NCBI GenBank assembly: GCA_963778375.1
Contig: CAVZTX010000029.1
Location: 45,429 to 109,428 of the forward strand
Origin: CAVZTX01 sp963778375
Lineage (GTDB): Bacteria > Chloroflexota > Ktedonobacteria > Ktedonobacterales > Ktedonobacteraceae
Length of the DNA: 64,000 nucleotides
Direction: 5' to 3'
A program made the translations under genes and the position numbers. Below the pieces are notes generated by a model. It saw nothing but the letters and a program-made list of their open reading frames with translations, did no database searches and was not told where the DNA came from. Within the stretch, counting starts at the first letter, position 1. The number at the start of each line of letters is the position of its first letter. Of this stretch, positions 26,915-36,881 are shown piece after piece.

Positions 26915-29554
26915 TCAAAGCAGGTGCCGTTCGATAGCATAGCGGGTCAGCGCGCTGCGCGAGTTGACATTGAGCTTGTTGTAGATCGAGCGCACATGAG
27001 CGTTGACGGTATGGAAGCTGAGGATAAGCCGTTCAGCAATTTGGGGATTGGTCATGCCCTGTGCCACCAGGCGCAGAACCTCCATCTCGCGTGTGGTCAA
27101 GCCAGCAGGATAGGTCGGTTTCGGTGCCAATGGCGATTTCTCATCAGTGAGAGACTGTGGTATCGCAGGAACGGGTTCGGGAAAGATAGCCTGTTCCTGT
27201 GCGGCCAGCGCCTGCTCCGGAGTCATGCTGCGTCCCTGGGCCCAGGCTGCTGCGAAGACTTCCTCTCCCAGTTTGGCACGCAGGTTTGCTACGTCACGCT
27301 CGTAAGCTACAAGTTCGACCGGTGCCAGGTGCTTGTTGACATCGATTAAAGACTCGGCGGCCCCCAGCAGCCGCACCGCCCGTACGTACTTTCCCTGCGC
27401 CTGGGCGACTCGGACCAATCCTATCAGGCTATACCCAGCCCAAACAACGTATCCGTCCTTCAAGGCCAGGGAGAAGCTTTCCAGATAGAGGGCTTCCGCT
27501 TGCTTCGCGTTCCCTTGCGCGAGAACGATATCTGCTAATGTGCCAAGCGTCGTGACGAGACTAGGCTTGTGTCCCAGCTCCCGGGCAATCGTGAGCGCCT
27601 CCTTGGCCATAGCCTCTGCCTGCGCCAGGTCACCCTGCAAGAACACCGTGTATCCCAGATTGTTCAGCCCATCGGCGAGGAAGCGCTTGTCGCCCAGTTC
27701 CCGAGCGAATGTGAGGCCCTCTTGCATCATGGCCACTGCCCGCGTATCATCGCCCTGCTGAGACGCGACGGTTCCCGCATAGGTCAGTCCATAGGCGATG
27801 AGATATCTGTCGCCCAGTTCTCGAGCGAGCGGGAGGCCTTCCTCAAAAAATGCCGCAGCTTGCAGGTAGTTCCCCTGCCTGTTCGCTGTGAGCCCTGCAT
27901 TGAGCAGCAGACGGACCAGATCCCAGGTGCGGCTGAGGCGACGACAGAGGGTCAGATCCTCTTCGACGCAGGATTGTCCTGCGGCCTGTTCCCCTTGTTC
28001 TAGCAGCACCAGTCCCAATATTCCAAGGGAGCCGGCCAGTTCCGGCTCGTCTTCCAACTTGCGTGAGAGGGTGACACTTTGGGAGAGTTGGCGCAGCGCC
28101 GCTGGATTGTCTCCCAGGGACCAAGCCAGTTCCCCCACCCCACTCAGAGCTGCGGCGCGTGCTACCGTCAGTCCCTGTGCAGATGGCAACTGTAAGGCCG
28201 CCTCTAGCCAGCGTCGCCCCTCGCTCCAGTCTCCATGCATAAACCAGAACCACCACAGCGCTCCGGAGAGGCGCAAGGCCAGTTCTCCCTCTTCGTGTTC
28301 GAGCAGCCATCCGAGAGCCGCTCGCAGGTTCTCCATCTCCCGTGCTAACCGTGCAAGCCAGATCAGTTGCTCGGCTCCCTTGAGCTGGGGCTTGGCCTCC
28401 TCTGCTAGGCCCAGGTAGTAGTAGGCATGGGCGCGTTGAACGGCCTCGGCCTCTCCGCTCGCGTCCAGGCATTCTCGTCCATACTCGCGGATTGTCTCCA
28501 GCATCATTAGACGCGGTTCTTCGCCTTCCTGCTCTCTCTGTTGCAGCAGGCTCTTATCCAGCAACGAGGTCACGCCTTCCAACACCTGCCCCATCCCATC
28601 AGGGAGTACAGCACACATCGCCTCTATTGCCTCTAAGGTATAACCACCTACGAAAACGGAGAGATGCCGGAAGAGACGCTGCTCCGCCGCATCTAACAGG
28701 TCGTAGCTCCAGGCAATCGTGTTCCGTAGCGTCTGCTGGCGGACAGGAGCATCCTGGACCCCACCCGTCAGGACCTGTAATCGGTGACTCAAGCGTGCCA
28801 GCAAGGCCTGAGGCGAGAGTAGTTTGATGCGTGCTGCCGCCAACTCAATCCCCAGCGGTAAGCCATCCAGGTGCACACAAATCTCCGCAATCATCTGGGC
28901 ATTGCCAGCCGTCAACTGGAAAGTTGGTTTGATCGTCTGGGCGCGTTGGACAAACAGACGCACCGCCGCATATTCCATCAGGGTAGCGAGCTCTGGCAGT
29001 TGGCGCGGCTCGGGGAGCGCGAAGGGTTGGACAGTGAACTCATATTCACCTGAAACGCGCAGTCGGAGACGGCTGGTTACCAACACCTTCAGCATTGGGC
29101 AAGCTTGCAGCAGCGCTACCAGCAGCGGAGCAGCCGCAACTACCTGCTCAAAGTTATCCAGCAGTAACAGCAGTTGCTTTTCATGCAAGTAGGCTTTTAG
29201 ATGTTCCAGGGGTAACCAGTCGGGTGTTTCTTTGAGATGGAAGGTCTGAGCAAGCGCGGGAAGCACCAAGTCGGGTTGACTGAGGGGAGCTAGTGAAACA
29301 AAATAGATCCCATTGGGAAAGTCTTCCAGAAGGTGAGCTGCTACCTCCAGGCTCAGGCGGGTTTTTCCAACACCTCCAGTGCCGGAGAGGGTCAACAAGC
29401 GCACCTTGGAGCGTCTCAGTAGCGCACAAACGTCTGCCACCTCTGCTTCGCGCCCAATGAACGGCGTGAGTTGCGCTGGCAGATTGTTCGGTACTACCCA
29501 TCCTGGTTCTGCAGGAGCTTGTCTCCCCGGAAAAATGAAGACGTTGTCCTGCAT
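26915..29554 (-). CDS. Large NB-ARC ATPase-TPR-LuxR transcriptional regulator
   Basis: 879 residues; ATG 29554 is preceded by GGGGAGGAG (6 nt). An N-terminal STAND/NB-ARC module starts at LTPFIGREAEVADVCALLRR, with Walker A LSGTGGVGKTRLSLE, Walker B LLLLLDNFEQV and a GLPLGIELAAARIKLLS segment. Residues ~390-780 are TPR-like repeats of about 40 residues (LGILGLVLLEQGEQAAGQ and similar). The C-terminal LuxR HTH is LTTREMEVLRLVAQGMTNPQ then LSFHTVNAHVRSIYNKLNV. Such proteins are ATP-switched activators that bind an inducer through the TPR region; the inducer is unknown. An AT-rich promoter region lies upstream at 29600-29700. Confidence 0.92.
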   Translation of the reverse strand: MQDNVFIFPGRQAPAEPGWVVPNNLPAQLTPFIGREAEVADVCALLRRSKVRLLTLSGTGGVGKTRLSLEVAAHLLEDFPNGIYFVSLAPLSQPDLVLPALAQTFHLKETPDWLPLEHLKAYLHEKQLLLLLDNFEQVVAAAPLLVALLQACPMLKVLVTSRLRLRVSGEYEFTVQPFALPEPRQLPELATLMEYAAVRLFVQRAQTIKPTFQLTAGNAQMIAEICVHLDGLPLGIELAAARIKLLSPQALLARLSHRLQVLTGGVQDAPVRQQTLRNTIAWSYDLLDAAEQRLFRHLSVFVGGYTLEAIEAMCAVLPDGMGQVLEGVTSLLDKSLLQQREQEGEEPRLMMLETIREYGRECLDASGEAEAVQRAHAYYYLGLAEEAKPQLKGAEQLIWLARLAREMENLRAALGWLLEHEEGELALRLSGALWWFWFMHGDWSEGRRWLEAALQLPSAQGLTVARAAALSGVGELAWSLGDNPAALRQLSQSVTLSRKLEDEPELAGSLGILGLVLLEQGEQAAGQSCVEEDLTLCRRLSRTWDLVRLLLNAGLTANRQGNYLQAAAFFEEGLPLARELGDRYLIAYGLTYAGTVASQQGDDTRAVAMMQEGLTFARELGDKRFLADGLNNLGYTVFLQGDLAQAEAMAKEALTIARELGHKPSLVTTLGTLADIVLAQGNAKQAEALYLESFSLALKDGYVVWAGYSLIGLVRVAQAQGKYVRAVRLLGAAESLIDVNKHLAPVELVAYERDVANLRAKLGEEVFAAAWAQGRSMTPEQALAAQEQAIFPEPVPAIPQSLTDEKSPLAPKPTYPAGLTTREMEVLRLVAQGMTNPQIAERLILSFHTVNAHVRSIYNKLNVNSRSALTRYAIERHLL

Positions 29555-29713
29555 AGTCAACTCCTCCCCACATCGCCTTTTCCGGCGACAAGCTGATCAT
29601 TCTATCTACATTATGCTCAATGTGGTATGAAATACATTCGTAGCTATTGGGAACAATGCTGTAGTTTTTCCTAGTATACTATAAAACCTCCTTGATCGAA
29701 AGAGTATACAAAA

Positions 29714-29749
29714 ATGCCAGGCAACAGATTTTACTCCGCTCCCTGGCAT
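29714..29749 (-). terminator. Terminator for the DUF4177 gene
   Basis: ATGCCAGG (29714-29721) pairs with CCTGGCAT (29742-29749). Read on the minus strand the stem is followed by a T-run (TTTTTGTATAC), as expected for a rho-independent terminator 30 nt after the gene at 29783. Confidence 0.7.
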
Positions 29750-29782
29750 CTGTATGAATATCCGCGATCTATCTAAAAGCCC

Positions 29783-30073
29783 CTACACCGACTCAACGTT
29801 CGGTCCAGTGCTGCTTGTAGGAGCACTTTCACTTGCAGCCGGAGCCTGCTCTGCGAAATCACCTTCCTGCGCGGGACGCTTGAAGATGTAATAGGCAGAG
29901 TTTGCAGTGAGTGGCTGAATGCCGACCAGCTCCCAACCTTCACGGCCCACAGTATTCAGGTAGCGACGCGCAAAGGCGCTGCGCCGCTCGTTGCCGATCA
30001 GTGTCTCCAGCCCTTCGCTGGAAATACGCCCACGATAGTCAATATACGACACTTTGTAAGCCCATTGCGCCAT
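29783..30073 (-). CDS. DUF4177-type small protein
   Basis: 96 residues; the ATG at 30073 follows GAAGGAGGAACACT. The core WAYKVSYIDYRGRIS...GREGWELVGIQPL...YYIFKRP matches the short beta-rich DUF4177 fold (its YK..., GWELV and FKR signatures). The last 25 residues are Ala/Ser/Pro-rich and disordered. Function is unknown. It is transcribed alone, with a terminator directly after it. The gap 30074-30552 upstream holds only a 9-bp hairpin (30276-30322) and no gene I can support. Confidence 0.8.
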   Translation of the reverse strand: MAQWAYKVSYIDYRGRISSEGLETLIGNERRSAFARRYLNTVGREGWELVGIQPLTANSAYYIFKRPAQEGDFAEQAPAASESAPTSSTGPNVESV

Positions 30074-30552
30074 AGTGTTCCTCCTTCGTTATCTTGACAG
30101 GCTAAAAGTAGCCACATACACCTCTACCAACACAGCCCTCGACGTCATATCCGATGACGCCTCCAGGTGAAATGCTCTCGGGAACCCTTGTAGATACCCG
30201 TTTCATTTAAGATAAGAGTCTACAAAAAGTTCTCTATATACCGCCTCGCACGCAGATAAAAAGCGTTTCCTCTGAACAACTGGCACCGCGCCGGGTTCCA
30301 CAATCAGTGCTGCGCCAGTTGTAGGGCTATGCCAATAGATTCCTCTACACAGCAGCAAGTATAGCCGCGAAATGGCTGTAATGCACCGCTATTTTCAACG
30401 GTTTTTTTACAGATAAAATTGACGGGCAAGAGCCTGTCGATTTGTACAGGTACAACTATGTCACTTTTCCTATATTGAGATACGTGTTAATGAAGTGAAG
30501 ACTTCCTTGAGGTGTCATAATCCCTGTTTATAGAAAGTTGCGTGTACAAACT

Positions 30553-33225
30553 ATGAAGCTTTACACGATGCAGAATGCAGCCGAGGAACTCGGCATAGAT
30601 GCTGAAACTCTGAACCGCTGGCTTGCCGATTCCCGCCTTGCGCCATCTCTTGACCCCTATGATAAGCAACGCTATGTGCTTGACGAGGCGCAACTCGAGC
30701 AACTTGCCCGCCAGCATAATAGAGCAATTGCACAGGACGGCAGTAATGGTAATGGAACAACCGAGGCTATGGTTCCACCGGTGCCGCCAGAAACGAAGCA
30801 ATCCCTCATGCCCACAGCGTCTCCTCAAACACCACAACCACCAGCAGAGCAGATCCCACCGTGGGAGGGACAAGTCATCATGCCATCCGTCTCTGCGCAA
30901 ATGCCGCAACCCATGGAAGCGCCGGTGCCGCCTGGTGCGGAACAGGCTATGACACTACAGAATGTCGAGACACAAATGCCGCCGGAAGTCGTACCGGGTA
31001 TGCAGCCGCTGGAACAGGTGCCGACAGGAAACCTTCAGGTTCCGCAAGCTCCTGTACCCCAAGTACAACCAGTTCTCCTGGATGCTCCGGTCATCACGAT
31101 TGGACGCCGTATGGATAACAAGGTAGTCCTGAATCATCCGCAGGTCTCTGGACATCATGCCCGCCTGGAGCAACTGAAAGATGGCGCTTATCGCATCATC
31201 GATTTGGGCAGCACCAATCACGTCTATGTCAATGGTCAACGCATTCGCAAGCAGGTGCTCAAGCCTGGTGACGAGATTGGTATCGGCCCTTATGAATTAA
31301 CCTATACAGGCACCGAGCTTACCTCACAGGGCGAGGGCAGGGGTATCCGCATCGACGCTCTTCATCTCAAGACAAGTGGCAAGCGATGGAGAGTGCTGCT
31401 GCAAGATATCTCGCTCGATATTCCATCAGGCGCGTTTGTTGCCTTGCTAGGAGGTTCTGGGGTAGGAAAATCAACGCTGCTGGATGCCCTCAGCGGTCTC
31501 CGGCCGGCACGAAAGGGCGTGGTTCTCTACAACGGCCAGGACTACTATCGTCACCTGGACGCCTTCAATACTCAGTTGGGCTATGTGCCGCAGGATGACA
31601 TTATCCATCGCCGTTTAACCGTCCAAAAAGCCCTCTATTATGAAGCGCGGCTGCGCCTTCCGAGTGACTTTACACGAGCACAGATTAAACAACGTGTCGA
31701 TGAGGTGCTCGAGGATGTAGGATTGGCCCATCGTCGCAGATCTATGATCCGAAATCTCTCTGGTGGGGAACGTAAACGTGCCTCACTGGCTCTAGAATTG
31801 TTGGCGAACCCCAGTGTCTTCTTCCTCGACGAGCCAGGTGCCAGTCTGGATCCCGGCCTCGATCTCAGGATGATGCGCCTCCTGCGTACATTAGCAGATA
31901 AAGGACATACGATTGTCCTGGTCACACATTCCACTACCAACGTTGACCTGTGTGATCGTCTCTGTTTCCTGTCGAAAGGTGGCCGTCTTGCATTCTATGG
32001 AACACCTGAAGAAACGAAGTCGTATTTCGGCACAGCAAACTATGCCGAAATTTATAACGCCCTTGAACCAACCGATGACGCTCCCGACATTCCAGCACAA
32101 GCTGAGGAGAAATTTAAACAATCTCCCTATTACCAGCGCTATATTGCAGGACCACTTATCGAGGAAACGGAAGAACATGAACAAGCTCTTGACTCGGAAG
32201 TGGTGCTCAGACCACCTCGGCATGATAACGCCTGGCAGCAGTTCTCGCTCCTCTCGCGGCGCTACTTGCATCTGCTCAAAAATGATGTAGGTAATCTCCT
32301 CGTGTTGCTCCTGCAGGCTCCCGTCATCGGCTTGATCTTGTTCTATCTGGCGAGTCCTGCCTCCTTTAGTGCTACGAGTATTGCTGTCTGTCCTTTACGT
32401 GCTGATCCCGTGAACGACAGGGGTCCAATCGTGTCGCTCAATTGCCAAAAGGTAGTGAATTTGTTGAACACTCCAGCAGGGACTGCCTTTGCACAGCAGC
32501 AGGGTAAATCCAAGCAAGCACTGTTGCAGCAAGCTATTCTTGTTGGTTCCGGCTCGGATGCACAGACGGTGCTGTTTATTATGGCCTTCGCTGCGATACT
32601 GTTTGGCTGCATCAATGGGGCGCGTGAGATTGTCAAGGAGGCTCCCATCTATCGGCGTGAACGGATGGTGAATCTGGGAATTGCGCCTTACATGTTCTCG
32701 AAGATCATTGTACTGGGTCTGTTTTGCTTGGCACAAAGTGCCATTGTGATCTACCTCGTAAACCTGAAGGCACCACTGCAGCAGGGCATTTTCTTGCCCG
32801 TCTTTGTGGAAATTTACATCACGATGGCTCTCACGTCTCTGGCAGGCCTCATGCTAGGCTTAACCATCTCAGCGATTGCAAGCAATACTGACCGTGCGAT
32901 GAGTTTTGTGCCCCTCGTGCTTATTCCTCAGGTTATCTTCTCAGGAGCCATTTTCAAACTTAGTACGCCATTGTTACAGTGGCTGGGTGCGTTGTTTGCT
33001 ATGCGCTGGGCAATGGCTGGGATGGGCTCCTCGGTCGGCCTGCACTCCGATAAGTTAGGCGTGGATAACTTCGCCTACCAGGGGACACTTTACGTCACGA
33101 TCAACCGTGCTGATGCTGTGCCAGGCGCGACGACGCATCTTTTGATTGTGTGGGGCGCACTGGTTGTAATGATTATTGTTCTGATGCTGGCAATTGGGTA
33201 CTTCCTCAAGCGGAAGGATGTATAA
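30553..33225 (+). CDS. HTH-FHA-ABCG-type exporter fusion
   Basis: 890 residues from ATG 30553. Order: a MerR/excisionase-like HTH (MQNAAEELGIDAETLNRWLA, 1-60); a Pro/Gln/Met-rich linker (70-170); an FHA domain (ITIGRRMDNKVVLNHPQVSG then IIDLGSTNHVYVNGQRI, ~180-250); an ABC ATPase with Walker A LLGGSGVGKSTLLDAL, signature LSGGERKRASLALELL and Walker B VFFLDEPGASLD (~270-500); and a C-terminal ABC-2 membrane domain with about six helices (570-890). The ABC-then-membrane order is ABCG-like. FHA domains bind phosphothreonine, so control by Ser/Thr kinases such as those at 3.5 and 39.5 kb is likely by analogy with mycobacterial FHA-ABC exporters. The substrate is unknown. The 3' end overlaps the convergent histidine kinase gene by 20 bp. 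Confidence 0.9.
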   Translation: MKLYTMQNAAEELGIDAETLNRWLADSRLAPSLDPYDKQRYVLDEAQLEQLARQHNRAIAQDGSNGNGTTEAMVPPVPPETKQSLMPTASPQTPQPPAEQIPPWEGQVIMPSVSAQMPQPMEAPVPPGAEQAMTLQNVETQMPPEVVPGMQPLEQVPTGNLQVPQAPVPQVQPVLLDAPVITIGRRMDNKVVLNHPQVSGHHARLEQLKDGAYRIIDLGSTNHVYVNGQRIRKQVLKPGDEIGIGPYELTYTGTELTSQGEGRGIRIDALHLKTSGKRWRVLLQDISLDIPSGAFVALLGGSGVGKSTLLDALSGLRPARKGVVLYNGQDYYRHLDAFNTQLGYVPQDDIIHRRLTVQKALYYEARLRLPSDFTRAQIKQRVDEVLEDVGLAHRRRSMIRNLSGGERKRASLALELLANPSVFFLDEPGASLDPGLDLRMMRLLRTLADKGHTIVLVTHSTTNVDLCDRLCFLSKGGRLAFYGTPEETKSYFGTANYAEIYNALEPTDDAPDIPAQAEEKFKQSPYYQRYIAGPLIEETEEHEQALDSEVVLRPPRHDNAWQQFSLLSRRYLHLLKNDVGNLLVLLLQAPVIGLILFYLASPASFSATSIAVCPLRADPVNDRGPIVSLNCQKVVNLLNTPAGTAFAQQQGKSKQALLQQAILVGSGSDAQTVLFIMAFAAILFGCINGAREIVKEAPIYRRERMVNLGIAPYMFSKIIVLGLFCLAQSAIVIYLVNLKAPLQQGIFLPVFVEIYITMALTSLAGLMLGLTISAIASNTDRAMSFVPLVLIPQVIFSGAIFKLSTPLLQWLGALFAMRWAMAGMGSSVGLHSDKLGVDNFAYQGTLYVTINRADAVPGATTHLLIVWGALVVMIIVLMLAIGYFLKRKDV

Positions 33226-34000
33226 AGGTAGGCATTGGTAAATCAAACGTAAATGTGGTGCCTTGTCCTTCAACCCCAGGAGTATTCAAGGCTAATGTGC
33301 CACCGTGTGCTTCGATGATCGATTTGGTGATGTAGAGACCAAGACCAGCACCTTGCTGAGTGCTGGCCGCTTGCAAACGTCCATAGGGACGGAAGAGTTG
33401 GGCTATATCAGTCGATGCAATGCCGACCCCCTGATTGTGTACGCTTACATGCGCCTTTCCTTGCGCTTGCCAGACACGAACCGTGATGGTTGTCCCTTCA
33501 TCAGAATATTTGATGGCGTTATCGAGCAGATTTCCCAGGGCTTGCTGGAGTCGTCCGCTGTCCCAGTTGCCTATAATCGGGCTATCAGAAGTCTCAACCA
33601 CAAATGTATGATAAGGGGCAACAGGTCGTAATTGATCGACAACTTCTTTTACCAATTCCGTCACATCACACCTGTTGCATGCCAAAGTAAATTGACCCGA
33701 GGAAAGACGAGAGGCATCGAGCAAATCATTCGCCAGGCGCGTCAATCTCCAGGCCTGGCTAACGATAATGTTTGTACCGCGCACGACAGTCTCGTGGCGC
33801 TGATTAGGGCGTGCGATCATCTGGGCGTAGTTGATGATCGGTGTAAGGGGGCTGCGCAGTTCATGAGCAATCATCGCCGCAAACCGTTCTTTACGTGCCA
33901 ATTGTTCTCGTAGTAAGCGGTTGGCCTCAGTAAGTTCTTCTACCTGGCCTTGTAAGGTTGCTATAACCTCATCCTGCGATTGCTCGTCCTGAACCTGCAT
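33206..34000 (-). CDS. Soluble sensor histidine kinase (orphan)
   Basis: 264 residues; ATG 34000 follows AAGGAGAGTATGT. An N-terminal coiled coil (residues 5-40) leads into HisKA with the phospho-accepting His in FAAMIAHELRSPLTPIINYA. The HATPase domain has N box QALGNLLDNAIKYS, G1 VHNQGVGI and G2 GAGLGLYITKSIIEAHGG. There is no transmembrane segment and no PAS or GAF sensor domain, and no response regulator gene adjoins it. Signals may arrive through the coiled coil or a partner protein. Its end overlaps the convergent exporter gene by 20 bp. Confidence 0.9.
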   Translation of the reverse strand: MQVQDEQSQDEVIATLQGQVEELTEANRLLREQLARKERFAAMIAHELRSPLTPIINYAQMIARPNQRHETVVRGTNIIVSQAWRLTRLANDLLDASRLSSGQFTLACNRCDVTELVKEVVDQLRPVAPYHTFVVETSDSPIIGNWDSGRLQQALGNLLDNAIKYSDEGTTITVRVWQAQGKAHVSVHNQGVGIASTDIAQLFRPYGRLQAASTQQGAGLGLYITKSIIEAHGGTLALNTPGVEGQGTTFTFDLPMPTFIHPSA

Positions 34001-34090
34001 ACATACTCTCCTTTTTTGGGGGCTGTGTACTAAGTATACACGGCTCTCACAGGAGATACCAGAAATATCAGAACTTTTAGGAATAATTGG

Positions 34091-34312
34091 TTACAGTGTC
34101 GGTAGCAGATCCAGTTCTTGTAATTCTTCTTGTGCCACCTCGCTGAGTTGCTTCAAATCCATTGTTGGATCGGCATGCGCAATAAGGTGGCGCAGGCGCT
34201 CAATAATTTCTAGGCGCATATAATGATCCGAGGTGAGCAATAGCTCACCTACGGTTATTTCAATCTGCCGTCGCTGGATAGCGGCCAGCTTCGACTCGGG
34301 TACATCTGACAT
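34091..34312 (-). CDS. Small helical protein downstream of FmdB-like gene
   Basis: 73 residues from the ATG at 34312 (GTG 34315 is possible); AGGTG precedes it and the upstream FmdB-like stop is 3 nt away, so the two are translationally coupled. It is rich in Leu, Glu and Arg, predicted all-helical, with a core YMRLEIIERLRHLIAHADPT. No family is recognised, and no signal or membrane segment is seen. Confidence 0.6.
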   Translation of the reverse strand: MSDVPESKLAAIQRRQIEITVGELLLTSDHYMRLEIIERLRHLIAHADPTMDLKQLSEVAQEELQELDLLPTL

Positions 34313-34315
34313 CAC

Positions 34316-34669
34316 CTATGATTTCGCTCCCGCAGGTGTTTTATTTTCACTCGTCTTCGCGCTGGAAGTATCTGGACTACTCTCGGCGGGTTTGCTCTCG
34401 CTAGAGGGTTTCTTCTCACCTTTCTCGCCAGCGGCTCCATCCTCACCTTTCGCGGTATCACCGCTATGCCCGTTGGAACCGACTGCCGAGTTCTCCCTAT
34501 GATCGGTCTTATAGAATCCCGACCCCTTGAAGACGATCCCAGCCGGGAAAAGTACTCTACGAATGTGCCCACCACATTCAGGACAGATGGTCAACGGCTC
34601 ATCCGTCATCTTTTGCCAGGTCTCAAATCGATGATTGCATGTTTTGCACTGATATTCATAAGTTGGCAT
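34316..34669 (-). CDS. FmdB-family zinc-ribbon protein
   Basis: 117 residues beginning MPTYEYQCKTCNHRFETWQK, the standard FmdB/CxxC_CXXC_SSSS start. Two Cys pairs (CKTC and CPEC) build one zinc ribbon, and RVLFPAGIVFKGSGFYKTD completes the conserved part. From about residue 58 the chain becomes a Ser/Glu/Lys-rich disordered tail. The FmdB name comes from a proposed regulator of amidase expression; the true role is unclear. It is cotranscribed with the small helical protein gene. Confidence 0.88.
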   Translation of the reverse strand: MPTYEYQCKTCNHRFETWQKMTDEPLTICPECGGHIRRVLFPAGIVFKGSGFYKTDHRENSAVGSNGHSGDTAKGEDGAAGEKGEKKPSSESKPAESSPDTSSAKTSENKTPAGAKS

Positions 34670-34838
34670 ACGATTTATCACCTCTACGTCGTTAGAAAGA
34701 ACTCAGCCATCCTTTATTCTAAAGCAACGTCTCTTATTACTATAGTAGCTTGCTCACGCACTGTTGTCAATCTCAAAGCGAGACTGCTAATTTAAATACT
34801 CTGTACATTACAACGTTACATAGGAACAAAAGTATTCC

Positions 34839-36788
34839 CTACGCTCGTTCGCGCCCGATGTATTCTTTCACCTTCTCGGCTGCATCACGCGTCATACCAT
34901 CCAGAGCCGCAAGATCGTCAATGCTTGCAGCGCTGATTGCTCGCACCGAACCAAAATGTTTCATCAGCGCTTGTTTGCGTTTAGGTCCAATTCCTGGGAT
35001 CTCATCCAGCACCGACCTGAACGTACGATCTGAACGCAGCTTACGATGATAAGTGATGCCGAAACGGTGCGCCTCATCCCGTATGCGCTGCACCATATAG
35101 AGTCCCTGCGAGGAACGCGCCAGAATAATTGGGTCCGGCGCACCAGGAGTAAAAATCTCCTCGTTCTCTTTCGCCAACCCAACAGTAGGGATGTCGATAT
35201 GCAGTTCCTGTAAAACCTCCATAGCAGCGCTCAACTGCCCCTTGCCCCCATCGATAATAATCAGGTCGGGTAAGGCCCACTCGTGATGTAATGGAGTATC
35301 CCGTTGGTCTATTTCCCCTTCGTCGTCTGCGTTGTCTTCCCCTGCTTCAGCTTCAACGACATTCACTTTCGGGTTGCTTCGACGAAAGCGACGGCGCAGC
35401 ATCTCCTGGTGGCTGGCGAAGTCATTTGGCCCTTCAACGGTCTTAATCTTGAACCGCCGGTACTCACTGTTCTTGGGACGACCCGCCTCAAAAACGACCA
35501 TTGCACCTACCGAATTCGTCCCTTGCGTATTCGAGATATCGTAACACTCGATACGCTGTGGCGGGGACGCTAAATTCAGCGCCTCCTGCAATTCCTCAAG
35601 GGCGAGCTGTGTCTTCTGGCTATCTGTCAGCCATTTTATACGCTGCTGCTCTAGCACCTCTTGTGCATTTTGTTTGACCATCTCAACCAGCCGCAATTTC
35701 TCGCCACGTTTAGGATCGGTAATCGTAACCGCGCCTTTGCGTTTCTCCTTGAGCCACGTTTGTAGAGTCGCGCGGTCGTCCGGCTCAACCTCAACGATCA
35801 CTTCGGCTGGCACATGCGGTGAACTTTCATAGAACTGCAACAGGAAGGAACTCATCACCTCACCAGAACTGCTATCCCGCGTCCCCTGCAATATAAAGTA
35901 TTCGCGGCCAACAAGTTTCCCATTGCGGAAAAAGAAAACCTGCGCACAGGTTTCATCTTCGCCACTCGCAAGGGCAACCACATCCTGATCATCCTGCCCT
36001 TCGGTGTGGATGATGCGCTGCTTCTCCAATATCCGCTCTACCGCCTTAATGCGGTCGCGCATGCGTGCGGCCTCCTCGAAGTTCAGATTTTCTGCCGCTT
36101 CCTGCATCTTCTCCTGCAACCCCTCCACCACTTCATCATGCTTGCCCTCAAGAAAAAGGATGACCTGCGCGATCACCGCGTCATATTCTTCTCGCGTGGC
36201 ATAGGCTACACAAGGAGCGATGCAGCGATGAATGTAGTATTGTGTACAAGGACGTGGAAGTAACTTTTGCTTCCAGCCTGGTGGCTCACCATTGCGAGGT
36301 ACTGCCCATGAACTTGCATCATAACGGCACGTGCGGAAGGAAAACAGCTTGTTCAAGAGATCAAGCGTCGAATCTACCGCTCCTGAGTTGGTGTAGGGAC
36401 CAAAATAGCGGTTGCCATCATGCTGAAAACTGCGTACACGATAGACGCGGGGGAAATCCTCTGTAAGCGAAACTTTGATGTACGGATAAGTTTTATCATC
36501 ACGCAGCAGGACATTGTACTTGGGGCGATACTGCTTGATGTAGTTATTCTCTAGTACGAGTGCTTCGACCTCGTTCTTAACAACAAGAAACTCGATATCA
36601 TCTACCTTAGCTACCATGCTGCGATTTTTCGGACTGAGATCGGTCAATTCCTGGAAGTACGAACGCACGCGATTGTAGAGCGATTTAGCCTTGCCTACGT
36701 AAAGGATCGTACTGGTTACATCTTTCATGATATAGATGCCGGGCTTATGTGGAAGTGAATTGAGTACTGATTGGATTTTTTCGTTCAT
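34839..36788 (-). CDS. uvrC: Excinuclease ABC subunit C
   Basis: 649 residues, normal UvrC length. It acts in nucleotide excision repair, making the 3' incision with the GIY-YIG domain and the 5' incision with the RNase H-like domain. Visible are the GIY-YIG domain (KPGIYIMKDVTSTILYVGKA, 15-34), the UVR motif near 205-240 (EAAENLNFEEAARMRDRIKA), the UvrC core RIECYDISNTQGTNSVGAMV with a catalytic Asp, LIIDGGKGQLSAA, and tandem helix-hairpin-helix motifs at the end (DEIPGIGPKRKQALMKHFGS). It is a single gene; uvrA and uvrB are not in the window. Confidence 0.96.
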   Translation of the reverse strand: MNEKIQSVLNSLPHKPGIYIMKDVTSTILYVGKAKSLYNRVRSYFQELTDLSPKNRSMVAKVDDIEFLVVKNEVEALVLENNYIKQYRPKYNVLLRDDKTYPYIKVSLTEDFPRVYRVRSFQHDGNRYFGPYTNSGAVDSTLDLLNKLFSFRTCRYDASSWAVPRNGEPPGWKQKLLPRPCTQYYIHRCIAPCVAYATREEYDAVIAQVILFLEGKHDEVVEGLQEKMQEAAENLNFEEAARMRDRIKAVERILEKQRIIHTEGQDDQDVVALASGEDETCAQVFFFRNGKLVGREYFILQGTRDSSSGEVMSSFLLQFYESSPHVPAEVIVEVEPDDRATLQTWLKEKRKGAVTITDPKRGEKLRLVEMVKQNAQEVLEQQRIKWLTDSQKTQLALEELQEALNLASPPQRIECYDISNTQGTNSVGAMVVFEAGRPKNSEYRRFKIKTVEGPNDFASHQEMLRRRFRRSNPKVNVVEAEAGEDNADDEGEIDQRDTPLHHEWALPDLIIIDGGKGQLSAAMEVLQELHIDIPTVGLAKENEEIFTPGAPDPIILARSSQGLYMVQRIRDEAHRFGITYHRKLRSDRTFRSVLDEIPGIGPKRKQALMKHFGSVRAISAASIDDLAALDGMTRDAAEKVKEYIGRERA

Positions 36789-36881
36789 ATCCCATACCCA
36801 TCCGGTGGATTGCTAAGAGTTGCACCCCTTAGTATAGCACACTGTCGGATGGGCATGGATACGCGTCGGACAATGAGACAA

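Noticed and set aside
30203..30358. A 51-codon minus-strand ORF upstream of the DUF4177 gene (contains TTGAALIVEPGAVPVV)
   Set aside because: No ATG or GTG, no ribosome-binding site before the TTG, and a frame of this length is expected by chance; the 9-bp hairpin in it is an equally good explanation.
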